From the NCBI GenBank assembly GCA_036971475.1, contig JBAIZL010000008.1:7817501-7881500 (forward strand): a stretch of 64,000 bases of DNA. The letters run 5' to 3'. Positions 28,211-36,763 of the stretch are shown here, piece by piece. The notes under the pieces were generated by a model. It ran no database searches and was not told the DNA's origin. It was given only the letters and a program-made list of their open reading frames with translations. A program made the translations under genes and the position numbers. Numbering within the stretch: the first letter of the stretch is position 1; each line of letters starts with the position of its first letter. The stretch is from Prosapia bicincta (lineage: Eukaryota; Arthropoda; Insecta; Hemiptera; Cercopidae).

Positions 28211-31200
28211 AGTAGAGTCTCGATAATGGACCGAGACCCCCTTGGTCGGATTACCGAAAACTCTTGATTACTCGGAAATACGTTCCTGTGGATTAGAAAA
28301 AATAGGAGTTTCAATGCACCCTAATAATATAGAACTTTATATAAACAGTTCTTGGAAGCCCGATTCATTTCCTTTACATACTGTATTGATATAAACGTTT
28401 CTTGGTAGCCCGATTCATTTCCTTTGTGAACCTTATCGATATAAACATTTCTTGGAAGCTCTATTCATCACTTTCTTTCAAAATGATAAAATAGGCTCGA
28501 ATTCAACAGAAGCTTGAAATATCGGGACTCAGATTATTGAGACTCTACTGTATATGTATAATGCACAATTTTAGTTTTTGGCAGTAAACTGGGACTAACT
28601 ACCAAAGAAATTAGAAATTCATACATTTAAAATTGTTAGCTGAAACAAACTTCTGACCAATTGAGACATAAAATTCTCAAAAACAATAAATAAAAATGTA
28701 TAACTCTTAAAATGAATTACATTTGGATTCTTTTTAATAAACAAATTTTAAATAGACCTAGTTTAATATTTAATAATTCTTTTTAGAATGGAGCGTGAGA
28801 GGTTAGAGATTGAACGAATGAGAAATATGGGAGAGGAAGAACGAAGACAAGAATTGCGCAACAACCCTAAGCTTGTCACTAACAAAGCTTCTAAGGGTAA
28901 ATACAAGTTCATGCAGAAGTACTACCACAGAGGAGCTTTCTTCCTGGTAAGTTGCTATGCATCAGTTTTAATTATCATACTTACTACTTGTTGCTTTTAT
29001 TGTTCAAGCCAATCTTGAAAAAACCCTATTAAATGTTTTAATCAAAGTTGTTTGCAAAGTTTTCCTCTAACATTCATTACTTATTTCTCAAACTTGACCA
29101 TTGTATAAATAAGGAAATATCCCTTAGATTGTATGAAAATTAATTAAAATGAAGGAAACAATAAATGACATTTTGGTTTTTCATGACATTGTGTAAGACC
29201 ACCTTTTTTTCCTTTATTTTAAAAAGTGAAACTTGTGAATCTCTATTTTTGGGACACAAAGAAATCACTATTTAATGACTTATTATTATGTATAAAATTG
29301 TCTATTTAACAAAGTTATTTCTTTTAATTATTTCAATTACAAAGTTTCTAAAGTGTAAATAGTCTGTATCAACTAACATCATTATTTAAACAAAAACTGA
29401 AGAAATAGTTATTTTTTTGTTAACCTAATATAAACACAAGAAATATATACAACTCACATCTATAAAAACTTTAATCACAAACGCGTTAAACTTTCAATGA
29501 CATTATGTCATTATCTTCACATGCTATCACAAACAAAACTTTAATTTAAAAAATTGAACATAACCTATAATATTTTAACTTAACCTAATATATATTCATC
29601 AGAGGATGGTTGTTTTGCAGCCGAAATGTGGATTAGATCAATAAAAAATAATTAGGGTAAAGTCTTTGTATTTAATTATCAATTAATACTGGACTGAATA
29701 AATAAATTTATCTTAGAAGTTGTTTGGGTGGATAGATACTATATATTTGGCTTCATATGATTTACTTGTACTTTAACGAGGAAAAGACCTCATTTATACT
29801 GTGACCACTTCCATCAAAAAAAGTACAGTCATGAAATAGGAGATAATATACTAATTTGTTTTTTCATGTGTGTATAATAATAATTACTTTTTGGTATTCC
29901 GCAATGAAGTTTACTTTTAACTTTAACATTTGTTTTGTTTTGTTTCAGGACAATGATGATGACCTGTACAAAAGAGACTTCTCAGCTGCAACACTGGAAG
30001 ATCATTTTGATAAAACTATACTGCCTAAAGTTATGCAGGTAATTAACTTAATGTTTACTTTTAAATTCAGAAAAAATTAACTTGTAATAATATTATTAAC
30101 CCGTTGCACACTACTGCCGGCTATAAATCGGATATGGCAATATGTATTTCAGCTCCAACTATGAGAACAACACCCTTGGCACCGTACTCCGAAGCGGGGC
30201 AAAGCCCGGCAATGTTTTTTGTCATGTCCATTCAGAAGCCAGGTATAACGTGGCTGTACATTTCTGGTATTCCACTCCTATGCCAGTTATAGTTTGGCAT
30301 TTTAAAATTATCATATAAAGCCTTTATAAATGACAGTGTGACTGATAGAATACTTGTGTTACACGCTATTAGAGCGGTAGCGCAGACAATGTGTTGCAAG
30401 TCTCAGAGCAGACGCGGCAAACGCCTAAGCCAGTTCAAACTCGGCTCCTGTGTGCCGTGCCAAACGAGCATTCTCATTGTCTTATTCCAAAGAGTTAAAT
30501 TCATTCATGTACTCTTAGTGTGAAAAGAAACTACTTCAAATTTTCTATATTTGGAGCAAGTACAGAAAAGTATTTTGTATATTTTACACATTTCTAGCTA
30601 CAGTACAACTTCAGTTATTTAAATTAATTGAGGATTACTCATGAGTATGGGAGAACGTGACCCACACTGCCCATTCCTTGAGTCGTTATGTATGCCAAGC
30701 ATATTGTAACCCACATAATATGTAATTTTATGAATAAATTATCATCTTCCAACTATTCATTGGACTGGGAAATGGATTATTTTGACAAATTTAATTAAGT
30801 AAATACTGTACAGGTCTATCCAGTGAAATTTGTACAAAAAGTAAATTCCTACTGAGCTCAAGAAAGAAAAATTTGCATCATTGTTTCCTTATTTCCAGTT
30901 TATTTATTTTATTCGTTTTATTCATTTTTAACCTTACAACACTATTTATGATATTTTGTTGGGTAACCATAGCAACAGTTTAAGGTTGTACAATTGAGGT
31001 TTCAACAACAACCAGATGGGGGAAATAATTACTATATGTCTTTGAGGAGTTCATTTCCTGACATTGGAAAGTTGGCGCAGGGCCAAAGCTCGCTAGACTT
31101 GTAACATGAAGATTCATAGTTCGAATTAGAATAAACTCCCAAATTTTTATAATTTAATTATTGAGTAAATATTTGGAAAAACTTTATTAACATCAATTGT

Positions 31201-33581
31201 CATCCACCATGGGTTTAAATAAATGTATTGGAACTTGTTTGGATGAATAAAAATGTGTTTTATTAATGATTGAAAATTTGTACAAGATATATATCAGGAG
31301 AGTGCAAGCTAATAGAAGGAATTTAAAAATAGCTATATACAGAGAGCGGCAGATATACCTGACCGTTTTTAAATAAAAATAGCTTCAGTACTTATACATA
31401 TTTTTTAAAGTTTATTATTTGTTACACATTATAAAAGATGGCAATTAATGAAAAAACACAATATCATGATAAAAAAACACGGAAATATAACCTGTTATTA
31501 TTTAAAGATAACATCACTTAAGTGGTGTCCATTCCTCGTCATGCATTCCTCCAGTCTTGAAATGAAACTGTCAAACACTTTTCCCAACATCTTGTTTGTT
31601 ATGAAGGCGATTTCTTGAGTTATGGCTTCCTTCAAATCCTCCAGTGTACGGAGTTTGTTTGTGTAGACTTTTGATTTGAGGTAACCCCAAAGAAAAAAGT
31701 CACACACACTGAGATCAGGGGATCGTGCGGGCCAAGCAAAGTCAGCATTCCGTGAGATAACGCGGCCACGGAACTTAGTCCTCAAATAATCCATGACGAC
31801 ATTTGCTGTGTGAGAAGTGGCTACGTCTTGTTGGAACCAAATCTTTCTAATAGCTAAACGTTTCCTTTTTAGTTCTTGTATCAAAAAACTGTCTAGCATC
31901 CATAGATAACGTTCATGGTTGACTGTAACTGTACGCCCACCTTCCTCAAAAAAGTACGGTCCGATGACACATTTCTTAGTTACTGCGCATCACACGGTAA
32001 CTTTAGCACTATATAAAGGGCGTTCATGCAACTCTTGTGGGTTCTCATTCGACCAATATCTAAAGTTTTGTTTATTAACATAGCCATCAAGGTGAAAATG
32101 AGCCTCATCACTCTTTAGAAGAATATTCTGGTCATCCATCAAATTGATCATTTGCTCTAAAAATGCCTGGCGATTAGCATAGTCATGAGGCTGAAGTTTT
32201 TGGACGATGGCAATTTTATACGTATGAAAGTTTAGATCGCACTATATAAAGGGCGTTCGTGCAACTCTTGTGGGTTCTCATTCGACCAATATCTAAAGTT
32301 TTGTTTATTAACATAGCCATCAAGGTGAAAATGAGCCTCATCACTCTTTAGAAGAATATTCTGGTCATCCATCAAATTGATCATTTGCTCTAAAAATGCC
32401 TGGCGATTAGCATAGTCATGAGGCTGAAGTTTTTGGATGATGGCAATTTTATACGTATGAAAGTTTAGATCGTAGTGCAAAATATGTCTTACTGTGTGAT
32501 CAGACATTTGAAGAGCGGCAGCTTGTCTACGCGCTGGTCTATGCGGGCTTGTTACCACAGCTTGTCTCACTTGCTCAATGTTGTCCGGTGTTCTCACTGA
32601 CCTTGGACGGCCTGTAGGCCTTTGTTTTAAAGATGAACCAGTTGTTCTAAAACTATCCACCCACAGTTTGATTGTGTTTCGGGATGGGATGTGTCCTCTA
32701 CAACTCACATTAAAATGCCTATGAAACTGACGTTGTGTACCAAATCCCCACTTTTAAAATACGTCTCAATGACAAATGCACGATGTACACCGGACCACTG
32801 CTCCATGGCTACTGAAATGGCGTCGAATGGCCTTGTCAACGCGCCGCTCCCCACCATCCCCCTCCCCACCACCCCCTCCCCAACACCCCCCTCTCCACCA
32901 CCCCCCTCCACACAACTGCTCGACTGTACGCGATTGAAAATCGGTATTTCTGCCGCTCCCTGTATAAGACAATAAAAGGACCTAAAGAAGGGTACAAATA
33001 AAAATTAATTTGATGTGGATTGAAATATAGTATTGGAATACAGTACAAAGGAAATACAGTACTTTACTTATATTACTGTACTAAATATTTTTTAAAGCAA
33101 TTTAGAAATTAAATATTAGTTTGAAAATGCCATGGTATGTTTCCAAACAAAACATTAAATTAAAAACAGTCTTCAAGTATTGACTTTATATTTCTGGCTT
33201 TATTTATTTATATATTTCAATTCTGTTCCTTAGACAAAGCAACTTAGCAGTTTTCTTTTATTGTTTTATATTAAATTGTTTGATTCTTAATTTGACTTAT
33301 AACTGATCCCTTCCTATTAATAATTTATTTTATTTAAAATAAAAATTGAAATCAAACAATATTTGGTTTTTGTGCTTCAGTCGATTATTTTATGTTTTCA
33401 GGTAAAGAACTTTGGGCGCAGCGGGAGGACGAAGTACACTCACCTTGTTGATCAAGATACAACACTTTTTGACTCACCTTGGGTGTCAGAAACTGCACAG
33501 AATTTAAAATTTCACAACAATCAAGCTGCAGGAATGAAACAAATTTTTGATAAACCAAGTCTTAGCAAACGAAATAAATAG
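12712..33581 (+). CDS. MFAP1: MFAP1, microfibril-associated protein 1 (spliceosomal), nine exons
   Basis: Exons: 12712-12793, 19623-19902, 21355-21526, 22063-22147, 24159-24316, 25807-25973, 28787-28946, 29949-30038, 33402-33581. All introns are GT-AG and all phases agree, giving 457 residues against 439 for human MFAP1. Family landmarks in order are IQSTAGA near the N-terminus, [24 protein letters not shown], acidic Glu/Asp-Ser blocks with [76 protein letters not shown], and [17 protein letters not shown] near the C-terminus. MFAP1 is a nuclear, mostly helical and coiled-coil spliceosomal B-complex protein needed for pre-mRNA splicing, and is unrelated to microfibrils despite its name. The first of two adjacent ATGs is taken as start. 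The promoter is not recognisable. An AATAAA lies 178 nt after the stop. Introns are swollen by TEs but no exon is damaged. Confidence 0.97.
13016..13828. repeat. foldback element with nested inverted repeats in MFAP1 intron 1
   Basis: The outer arms 13036-13134 and 13710-13806 are inverted copies (gcggccacctacgatatttt against its complement). Inner arms 13341-13433 and 13602-13696 are also inverted copies, sharing aatttgaccttgctgaatac. A third, direct copy of the inner unit sits at 13472-13571. There is no coding sequence. The structure fits a long-inverted-repeat (foldback/MITE) element; its exact ends and target duplication were not established. Confidence 0.78.
13990..16445 (-). pseudogene. 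non-LTR retrotransposon remnant, RT plus RNase H (I-superfamily type)
   Basis: Read on the minus strand, degenerate reverse transcriptase segments appear in order: [40 protein letters not shown], [18 protein letters not shown] and FADDKTIW, then a thumb region with [10 protein letters not shown]. An RNase H domain follows (14232-14900) with [25 protein letters not shown] and [14 protein letters not shown], so its D-E-D-D residues survive. A C-terminal CQLCGD...H zinc-knuckle-like piece follows. RT followed by RNase H is typical of the I superfamily (I, Loa, Ingi, Outcast). The endonuclease and ORF1 are missing: the 5' part stops near 16445 against a Tigger remnant. Several frameshifts and stops make it inactive. 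It lies antisense in MFAP1 intron 1. Confidence 0.88.
16446..17168 (-). mobile_element. Tigger/pogo element remnant, left end missing
   Basis: The right end (aatttcgagactctactg at 17151-17168, followed by TA) matches the ends of the elements at 28210-28550 and 61057-61999. The internal sequence on the minus strand encodes a Tigger transposase C-terminal segment ([20 protein letters not shown]). It aligns with 61330-61700, for example caccttgactaattttc in both. The left terminus is absent: the copy is cut where the non-LTR element begins. Confidence 0.82.
17360..18355 (+). pseudogene. Penelope-like retroelement (family I), RT end plus GIY-YIG endonuclease
   Basis: A degraded RT C-terminal and linker region is followed by a 190-codon frame (17603-18175) ending in a GIY-YIG endonuclease: [16 protein letters not shown] with the C-x2-C insertion, then SFKQRVEEH supplying the conserved Arg. 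A GIY-YIG domain after RT identifies endonuclease-bearing Penelope-like elements (PLEs), which use it for target-primed integration. The first GIY residue is Ala here, and the upstream RT has stops, so the copy is dead. A CTGATGA-hairpin-GATAAC motif at 18266-18298 marks its 3' terminal region. Related fragments lie at 39480, 47577 and 60690. Confidence 0.9.
18266..18298 (+). other. hammerhead-like motif in PLE family I terminus
   Basis: ctgatgaagatcgcc, loop acat, agcgatcgataacg: a CUGAUGA-like box, a GAUCGC/GCGAUC stem and a GAUAA in place of GAAA. The same place reads GGAAAC at 40011, CGAAAAC at 48028 and CGAAAAC in the minus copy at 60749. Relative to a canonical hammerhead there is one extra A before the stem, so activity is uncertain. 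Confidence 0.5.
18440..18895 (+). mobile_element. two further PLE fragments (family I body, family IV tail)
   Basis: 18450-18690 is a shredded copy of the family I 3' coding end, still reading NTLE and YEIYRH-like segments. From about 18700 a second family begins: ggctgaagaagtcataagat followed by the ttcctccaagtg block and ccagctcgccataaacagca, which also form the inverted repeat at 48921-49129. Confidence 0.7.
18896..19010. repeat. tandem repeat of about 21 bp rich in TATCGATA
   Basis: About five to six degenerate units of tttacaagtatcgatata. Three contain the perfect palindrome TATCGATA. It lies in MFAP1 intron 1. TATCGATA is the DRE consensus bound by DREF in insects, but no function can be inferred from an intronic low-complexity tract. 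Confidence 0.75.
19623..19902 (+). CDS. MFAP1: MFAP1 exon 2
   Basis: Acceptor ttattaag; opens with the GELSM segment completed by the last base of exon 1, then [12 protein letters not shown] and DPRLRRL. Donor cacag|gtaggt, leaving two bases. Confidence 0.95.
19903..21354. other. MFAP1 intron 2, no further gene seen
   Basis: AT-rich intron without a recognised transposon body. A short stem followed by cagccgaaatgc near 21243-21270 resembles the PLE tail motif but was not assigned with confidence. Confidence 0.5.
21355..21526 (+). CDS. MFAP1: MFAP1 exon 3
   Basis: Acceptor tttgcag. Encodes the acidic segment with [18 protein letters not shown] and DEEIERRR. Donor gaacag|gtaaat in phase 0. 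Confidence 0.93.
22063..22147 (+). CDS. MFAP1: MFAP1 exon 4
   Basis: Acceptor gtttaag; 28 codons ending ESSEYEEYT plus one base; donor actg|gtaggt. Its translation continues into [12 protein letters not shown] of exon 5. Confidence 0.93.
22490..23400 (-). pseudogene. mariner-like transposase remnant with an N-terminal CENP-B/Tigger-type HTH
   Basis: On the minus strand from 23388, [20 protein letters not shown] and [20 protein letters not shown] form a CENP-B_N helix-turn-helix as found in Tigger transposases. Continuing in the same direction, a mariner DDE region appears ([20 protein letters not shown]) with the first catalytic Asp in KDESW, preceded by an in-frame TGA. The mariner C-terminal tail (WEKC-like KYGKCF) lies near 22600. 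The piece between second and third catalytic residues is degraded. Termini were not identified. Either a chimeric transposase or a mariner inserted next to a Tigger fragment would explain this. It sits in MFAP1 intron 4. Confidence 0.72.
24036..24100. repeat. (AT)n microsatellite
   Basis: An uninterrupted TA/AT run of about 60 bp just upstream of MFAP1 exon 5. Confidence 0.95.
24159..24316 (+). CDS. MFAP1: MFAP1 exon 5
   Basis: Acceptor cctatag. Encodes [16 protein letters not shown] and the basic coiled-coil ERRRYTLK. Donor ctcaag|gtaaaa, phase 0. An (AT)n tract ends about 60 bases upstream of the acceptor. Confidence 0.95.
24475..25108. mobile_element. piggyBac-type MITE with TTAA ends
   Basis: Begins ttaatcctttgtggaccaac and ends as the inverted form of ttaaccctttgaggaccaac, so about 20-bp inverted ends start directly at TTAA on both sides. 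TTAA target duplication is diagnostic of piggyBac. At 634 bp with no transposase frame, it is a non-autonomous copy in MFAP1 intron 5. Confidence 0.8.
25807..25973 (+). CDS. MFAP1: MFAP1 exon 6
   Basis: Acceptor atttcag. Encodes [14 protein letters not shown] and [15 protein letters not shown]. Donor aca|gtaagt, leaving two bases. Confidence 0.95.
26500..26702. repeat. 183-bp palindrome next to (AT)n
   Basis: Arms of 91 bp centred at 26611 are inverted copies with only two mismatches seen. The outermost bases are tagattttttggactaggag and its complement. An (AT)n run touches the left side. No coding capacity. It lies directly before the PLE terminal block at 26750 in MFAP1 intron 6. Confidence 0.9.
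26745..28175 (+). pseudogene. Penelope-like retroelement (family II), RT and GIY-YIG
   Basis: The 5' side begins with the inverted terminal block tccattgtttttccgtggca. The body encodes RT motifs [11 protein letters not shown] and RYVDDILV near 26920-27060, with a TAA between them, then a linker and a GIY-YIG domain in the frame 27617-28060 ([16 protein letters not shown]) with partner CNDC upstream. It ends with gacaatggtcaagtgaccga and the terminal block that also forms the palindrome at 12044. RT followed by GIY-YIG defines endonuclease-positive PLEs. Stops and frameshifts show it is inactive. It lies sense in MFAP1 intron 6. Confidence 0.9.
28157..28208. repeat. (TA)n(TG)n compound microsatellite
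   Basis: A TA run followed by a TG run between the PLE terminus and the Tigger MITE. Confidence 0.95.
28210..28550. mobile_element. Tigger/pogo MITE, 341 bp
   Basis: Left end cagtagagtctcgataat; right end attattgagactctactg, its near-perfect inverse. TA lies on both flanks (28208-28209, 28551-28552). It has no coding frame. It is the short non-autonomous relative of the elements at 16446-17168 and 61057-61999. Confidence 0.88.
28787..28946 (+). CDS. MFAP1: MFAP1 exon 7
   Basis: Acceptor tttttag, one base to complete Gln, then EIERMRN and [17 protein letters not shown]. Donor cctg|gtaagt, phase 0. Confidence 0.95.
29485..29665. repeat. two facing PLE-type tail motifs in MFAP1 intron 7
   Basis: The minus strand carries gtgaagataatgacataatg, tcattgaaag (29489-29526). 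The plus strand carries catcagaggatggttg, ttttg, cagccgaaatg (29598-29629). Each is a box, short stem, GAAA arrangement like the other PLE tails. No coding part is left. Confidence 0.45.
29949..30038 (+). CDS. MFAP1: MFAP1 exon 8
   Basis: Acceptor gtttcag; 30 codons with [16 protein letters not shown] and LPKVMQ; donor atgcag|gtaatt, phase 0. Confidence 0.95.
30096..30498. mobile_element. possible piggyBac-type MITE
   Basis: A GC-richer block bounded by TTAA (ttaacccgttgcacac at the left, ccaaagagttaa at the right). The inverted ends match only partly. It has no convincing coding frame. The GC shift relative to the surrounding intron supports an insertion. Confidence 0.45.
30835..31332 (+). 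repeat. SINE-like dispersed repeat (family R2), copy 2
   Basis: Co-linear with 8975-9475 over about 490 bp. The tRNA-like part is ttggcgcagggccaaagctc, then gctagacttgtaac and catagttcgaat. It ends at the left side of the mariner at 31340, which inserted into or beside its tail. MFAP1 intron 8. Confidence 0.74.
31498..32806 (-). pseudogene. mariner-family transposase, broken by frameshift and internal duplication
   Basis: The start at 32806 ([20 protein letters not shown]) begins a DUF4817-type N-terminal helical domain that shifts frame near 32705. A second HTH with [10 protein letters not shown] and [13 protein letters not shown] follows, then the first catalytic Asp in [12 protein letters not shown]. 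The C-terminal half (31498-31899) has [12 protein letters not shown] with the second Asp and [18 protein letters not shown] with the third, ending near 31498. The tandem duplication of 32006-32238 repeats the first-Asp region and shifts the frame, since 233 is not a multiple of three. The element cannot make its own transposase. Confidence 0.88.
32006..32472. repeat. 233-bp direct tandem duplication inside the mariner
   Basis: gcactatataaagggcgttc at 32006 recurs at 32239. The copies run to gtttagatcg (ends 32239 and 32472) and differ at only two bases that I saw (catgc/cgtgc, gacgat/gatgat), so the event is recent. Confidence 0.93.
32850..32915. repeat. C-rich tract, G-quadruplex potential on the minus strand
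   Basis: A run of short C4-C6 blocks separated by A/T (ccccctccccaccacccc and similar). The complementary strand has at least six G-tracts of three or more. It lies just inside the mariner's right inverted repeat. Confidence 0.85.
33402..33581 (+). CDS. MFAP1: MFAP1 exon 9 (stop codon)
   Basis: Acceptor gttttcag. Encodes [18 protein letters not shown] and the basic C-terminus, ending at TAG. This is the most conserved segment of the family. Confidence 0.96.
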   Translation, partial: VKNFGRSGRTKYTHLVDQDTTLFDSPWVSETAQNLKFHNNQAAGMKQIFDKPSLSKRNK

Positions 33582-33758
33582 AAAAGTGTAAATATTAAGT
33601 ATTTTATAAGTAACTGATAATTTTTATGTCTTTTCAATGCTATAAAAATTATATTGTATACACTTTCCATTTCTTTTTACTTTTAGAGTAATTCGGTTTT
33701 TTTTAGATTAATTTATTATTTCTGTAATTAAAACCTATATGTATATAAAATATCTTGA

Positions 33759-33764
33759 AATAAA
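33759..33764 (+). promoter_or_regulatory. MFAP1: MFAP1 polyadenylation signal AATAAA
   Basis: The canonical hexamer in gaaataaattttgtg lies 178 bases after the MFAP1 stop, with GT-rich sequence (ttgtgacat, agttgtgtag) downstream. Confidence 0.75.
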
Positions 33765-33789
33765 TTTTGTGACATATACCAGTTGTGTA

Positions 33790-34378
33790 GTATTGGAATA
33801 GTTTTTTTGTTTTGTCACAAAGCCGGCACAAGTAGATTGAATAAAGTCCTGTAAAACATAAAATTAGCTTTAGGGACTAAAATATATAATTGCTTAAAAA
33901 AACAATCAATGTTGCCTTGAAAAAATAATATAGTGATATTGGGAGATTGGATGCAAATTGACCATATTTACTGATGTCATAGTGTGCCAATGGAATTCAT
34001 TGGTCAGGGTAACCCTCCATATGTACTTTACAGTAATAAATATGGGTTTCTTTGTGTAATAAAAGAAAGATTCACTTTTACTCAAGAAATGGTTTTAAGT
34101 AATAAATATAAAAAAACTTAATTATTTGCTGTAAGTACAACGGTTCTTTATTGATAATATTTTGGTTGAGGAATTTTTCAAAGCATTTTATTTTTATCCC
34201 ATTTTGCACAAGTTATAGCAAAAACAATGTGGTTTTACAGTATACAAACTCTATTAATGAGTTGAAAATATAAGATTATAATACCTGTGCGTGACAAAAA
34301 CTTTTGATTTCCACAGCTACTACAGAAACTAAGTTTCTTGTATTGAAAAATATTTTAAGATTTTAATGTCTCATTTGT
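33790..34378. other. intergenic stretch after MFAP1
   Basis: AT-rich, no coding frame, no repeat recognised. Confidence 0.5.
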
Positions 34379-34632
34379 AAATTCATAACAGGCCTCTGAC
34401 GAAATGAGGGAAGATATATAAAAAGATTTATTGAGCTTGCCATTTCGACCACATCAAGAATCTTCGTGTCCTTCTCAAGACTAAAATAACATAAAAATAT
34501 ATTTCATAATGAAGCGATATTAAAATAATAATAATATACAAAAAATTATTTTTAATATAAAAAAAAAAGAATTTTTTTTGTATATCTCTTTATATTATTG
34601 TATCTCATTTCATTAGAGTCCTGTTATGAATA
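34379..34632. repeat. inverted repeat of PLE-type termini (family V)
   Basis: attcataacaggcctctgac at 34381 is matched by the complement of tcattagagtcctgttatga near 34610. Between them, on the minus strand, cttgagaaggacac, a loop and gtggtcgaaatggc (34441-34479) form the same box-stem-GAAA motif as other PLE tails. Confidence 0.55.
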
Positions 34633-36762
34633 AGTTTCTTATACTTTCACAACCAAACTAAAAAATAAAATAAATTCTATTCAATAAATATATTTCTATC
34701 TAAAACGATAGAGTCATAAATATCATCCTTTGAATTTAACCATCCAGGTGGGTCTAGCAGTGGAATTCGATTGTTCTGCAGACTGAATGTTAAACCACTG
34801 TAAATTTTGAAATGCGACCACGTTGGTAGCAATGGAAATTTAGCAATGTAACTTCCTGAGCATTACTAAACTACAGTATTTCCATCTATTACAATTAGTT
34901 TAGGTATCTCAGCAAGCATTGTCATTTATTTTTTATGATGGATTTGACTTTCATATTACTTCTAATAATTATAAGTTAAGATTATATGTTTATGCTTATA
35001 AATTTCAATACTATGAATTTAAAGTACTGACTGAAGCCAAAGAAGTAGTACATCAGTACTAAAAAATTTTACATTTCTGGCAAATTAATACTGCATAGTG
35101 GTTCATATACCAACCAAATTAGTTTCTCGATAGGATATTTGGCATCACGTATGTTCCTTGTAGGATTTAAACGAGTAGGTATCTCGTTAATACTATTGGC
35201 ACCACAAAGCAGTACCAAGAATATAATTTGTTAGGTATTGTTTGACTTCATCAATATTTCGTCTCATTAGACTTGAGTTTGTACAGATATTTTGCCACAA
35301 TTTGCTTCAAGTACTTGATTTTGAAACCAGAAGTAATGTTTTTCTAAAAACAGGTTTGCTTAGGCAACCTTTGTGCAAAGATTAAATTTTCATAACTTTA
35401 CTAATCTTGAAGATATACTTTTTTTTGTAAAACTCACAAAAAACCAAGATAGATACTTTATAGCACATTTTTTTAAAATTTTGTCCAGAGAAATCATAGA
35501 TAAAGCTTGGACAAGTAATTCATGGACACCCTGTATAAGAAATTAATAAGATTGCAATAATTTCTTGTTTTAGAAGTCCGGCTGACTTATCAACAATTAA
35601 TCTAGACAAAGCATAATAATTTTTTGAAACACTTAAATTGTTAGACCACTAAATTTTTGAACAAAAATAATTTAAAACATCGAGAAACGGTTGTCAATGA
35701 AGAGGCAATATGTGACACATTGTCAGGTACAGCTAGCTCCTGCCTCAGTGAAGAGATACTTATTCTCCAAGATATGGATAGGAATGAGAGAATATCTGCT
35801 GGTATGAAAAAATTACTAAAAATATCGAACTACAAAAGAATATTTTCATATTTATTATTTACTTCCTAACTTTAACTTTAAAACTCCTAACTTTAACTTA
35901 CTATCATAAGTTTTTTTTATTTTCCACGTTTCCAAGCATATAAAATCTTCAACAAAAACCTGTCATCTTGAAACTTACACACATTCATCTCTAAGAGGTT
36001 CTCTACATATATTATGAATTTGAAATGTCTACAATTATTAAAATCTTACTTTTTAAATATTAGTCTATATTCGCTACCACTATTATGAGTCTGAATTTCC
36101 CTATGCCAACATTGTTCAATTCTTGTACTATAACCCTATTTACGGTCTATCTAACAATATTATTTCCTACAATCTATAAATATTCTATAATATATGTGAA
36201 ATGAAATTTCAACAAGTATATTTTGAGATCCATTGCCCATGAAGTCGCTTATCACACCGTACGCATACAGTCCATGATCGTATTCTAGTACCCGGAAAAA
36301 TAAATTCCATTGCAAAAACGAAATTAGAAGTAAAATTAGAATTTGGTGGAAATAGTACTAAATAAATTGAAAGTTATTCTTACAACAAATAATTTTGAAA
36401 TTTGTATAGGAAATGTACACTTGATCACTGTAATACATGACATAATAGACGACGAACAACAAAAACATAAATAAGCACAAACTGTTGTTAGGATACTTAT
36501 AGCCGTCTAAATATTGTCTTTGTTCATTGGCATATATGAGTGAAAGAAGAACCATTTCTTTCTACATGAAATAACCTTTCTTATGGTAATAATAGTAATA
36601 TGATATGTTAAGATTTAAGAGAACTACGAGCGTACATCAGCTTAAAATTCCGAGAAAATATATCGGCCTATGGTCTTTTTCAATTTCTAAGCAGAGAGCC
36701 AGTATATCGTCTAGTAGTCTTAAAAGGGTTAAAAGGAACTGAAATACTTAAAATTATTTAGT
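34633..36762. other. intergenic stretch, one transposon end recognised
   Basis: No host exon was found. ggacaccctgtataag at 35522-35537 is a typical right end of the tacagggtgtcc type common on insect mariner-like elements, but the matching left end was not found. A 70-codon frame at 35657-35869 has no recognisable domain. Confidence 0.45.
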
Positions 36763-36763
36763 A

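Larger units (their letters stand above)
31340..32962 (-). mobile_element. Tc1/mariner-superfamily element, near-complete length
   Basis: Inverted ends: cagagagcggcagatatacc at the left against the complement of gtatttctgccgctccctg at the right, with TA(TA) on both flanks. The 1623-bp element contains one minus-strand transposase pseudogene and a 233-bp internal tandem duplication. Inserted in MFAP1 intron 8. Confidence 0.9.

Noticed and set aside
32705..32975. Gly-rich or Pro-rich protein frames
   Set aside because: They are translations of the C-rich tract inside the mariner.
35657..35869. 70-codon frame as a host exon
   Set aside because: No flanking splice sites in phase and no recognisable family.
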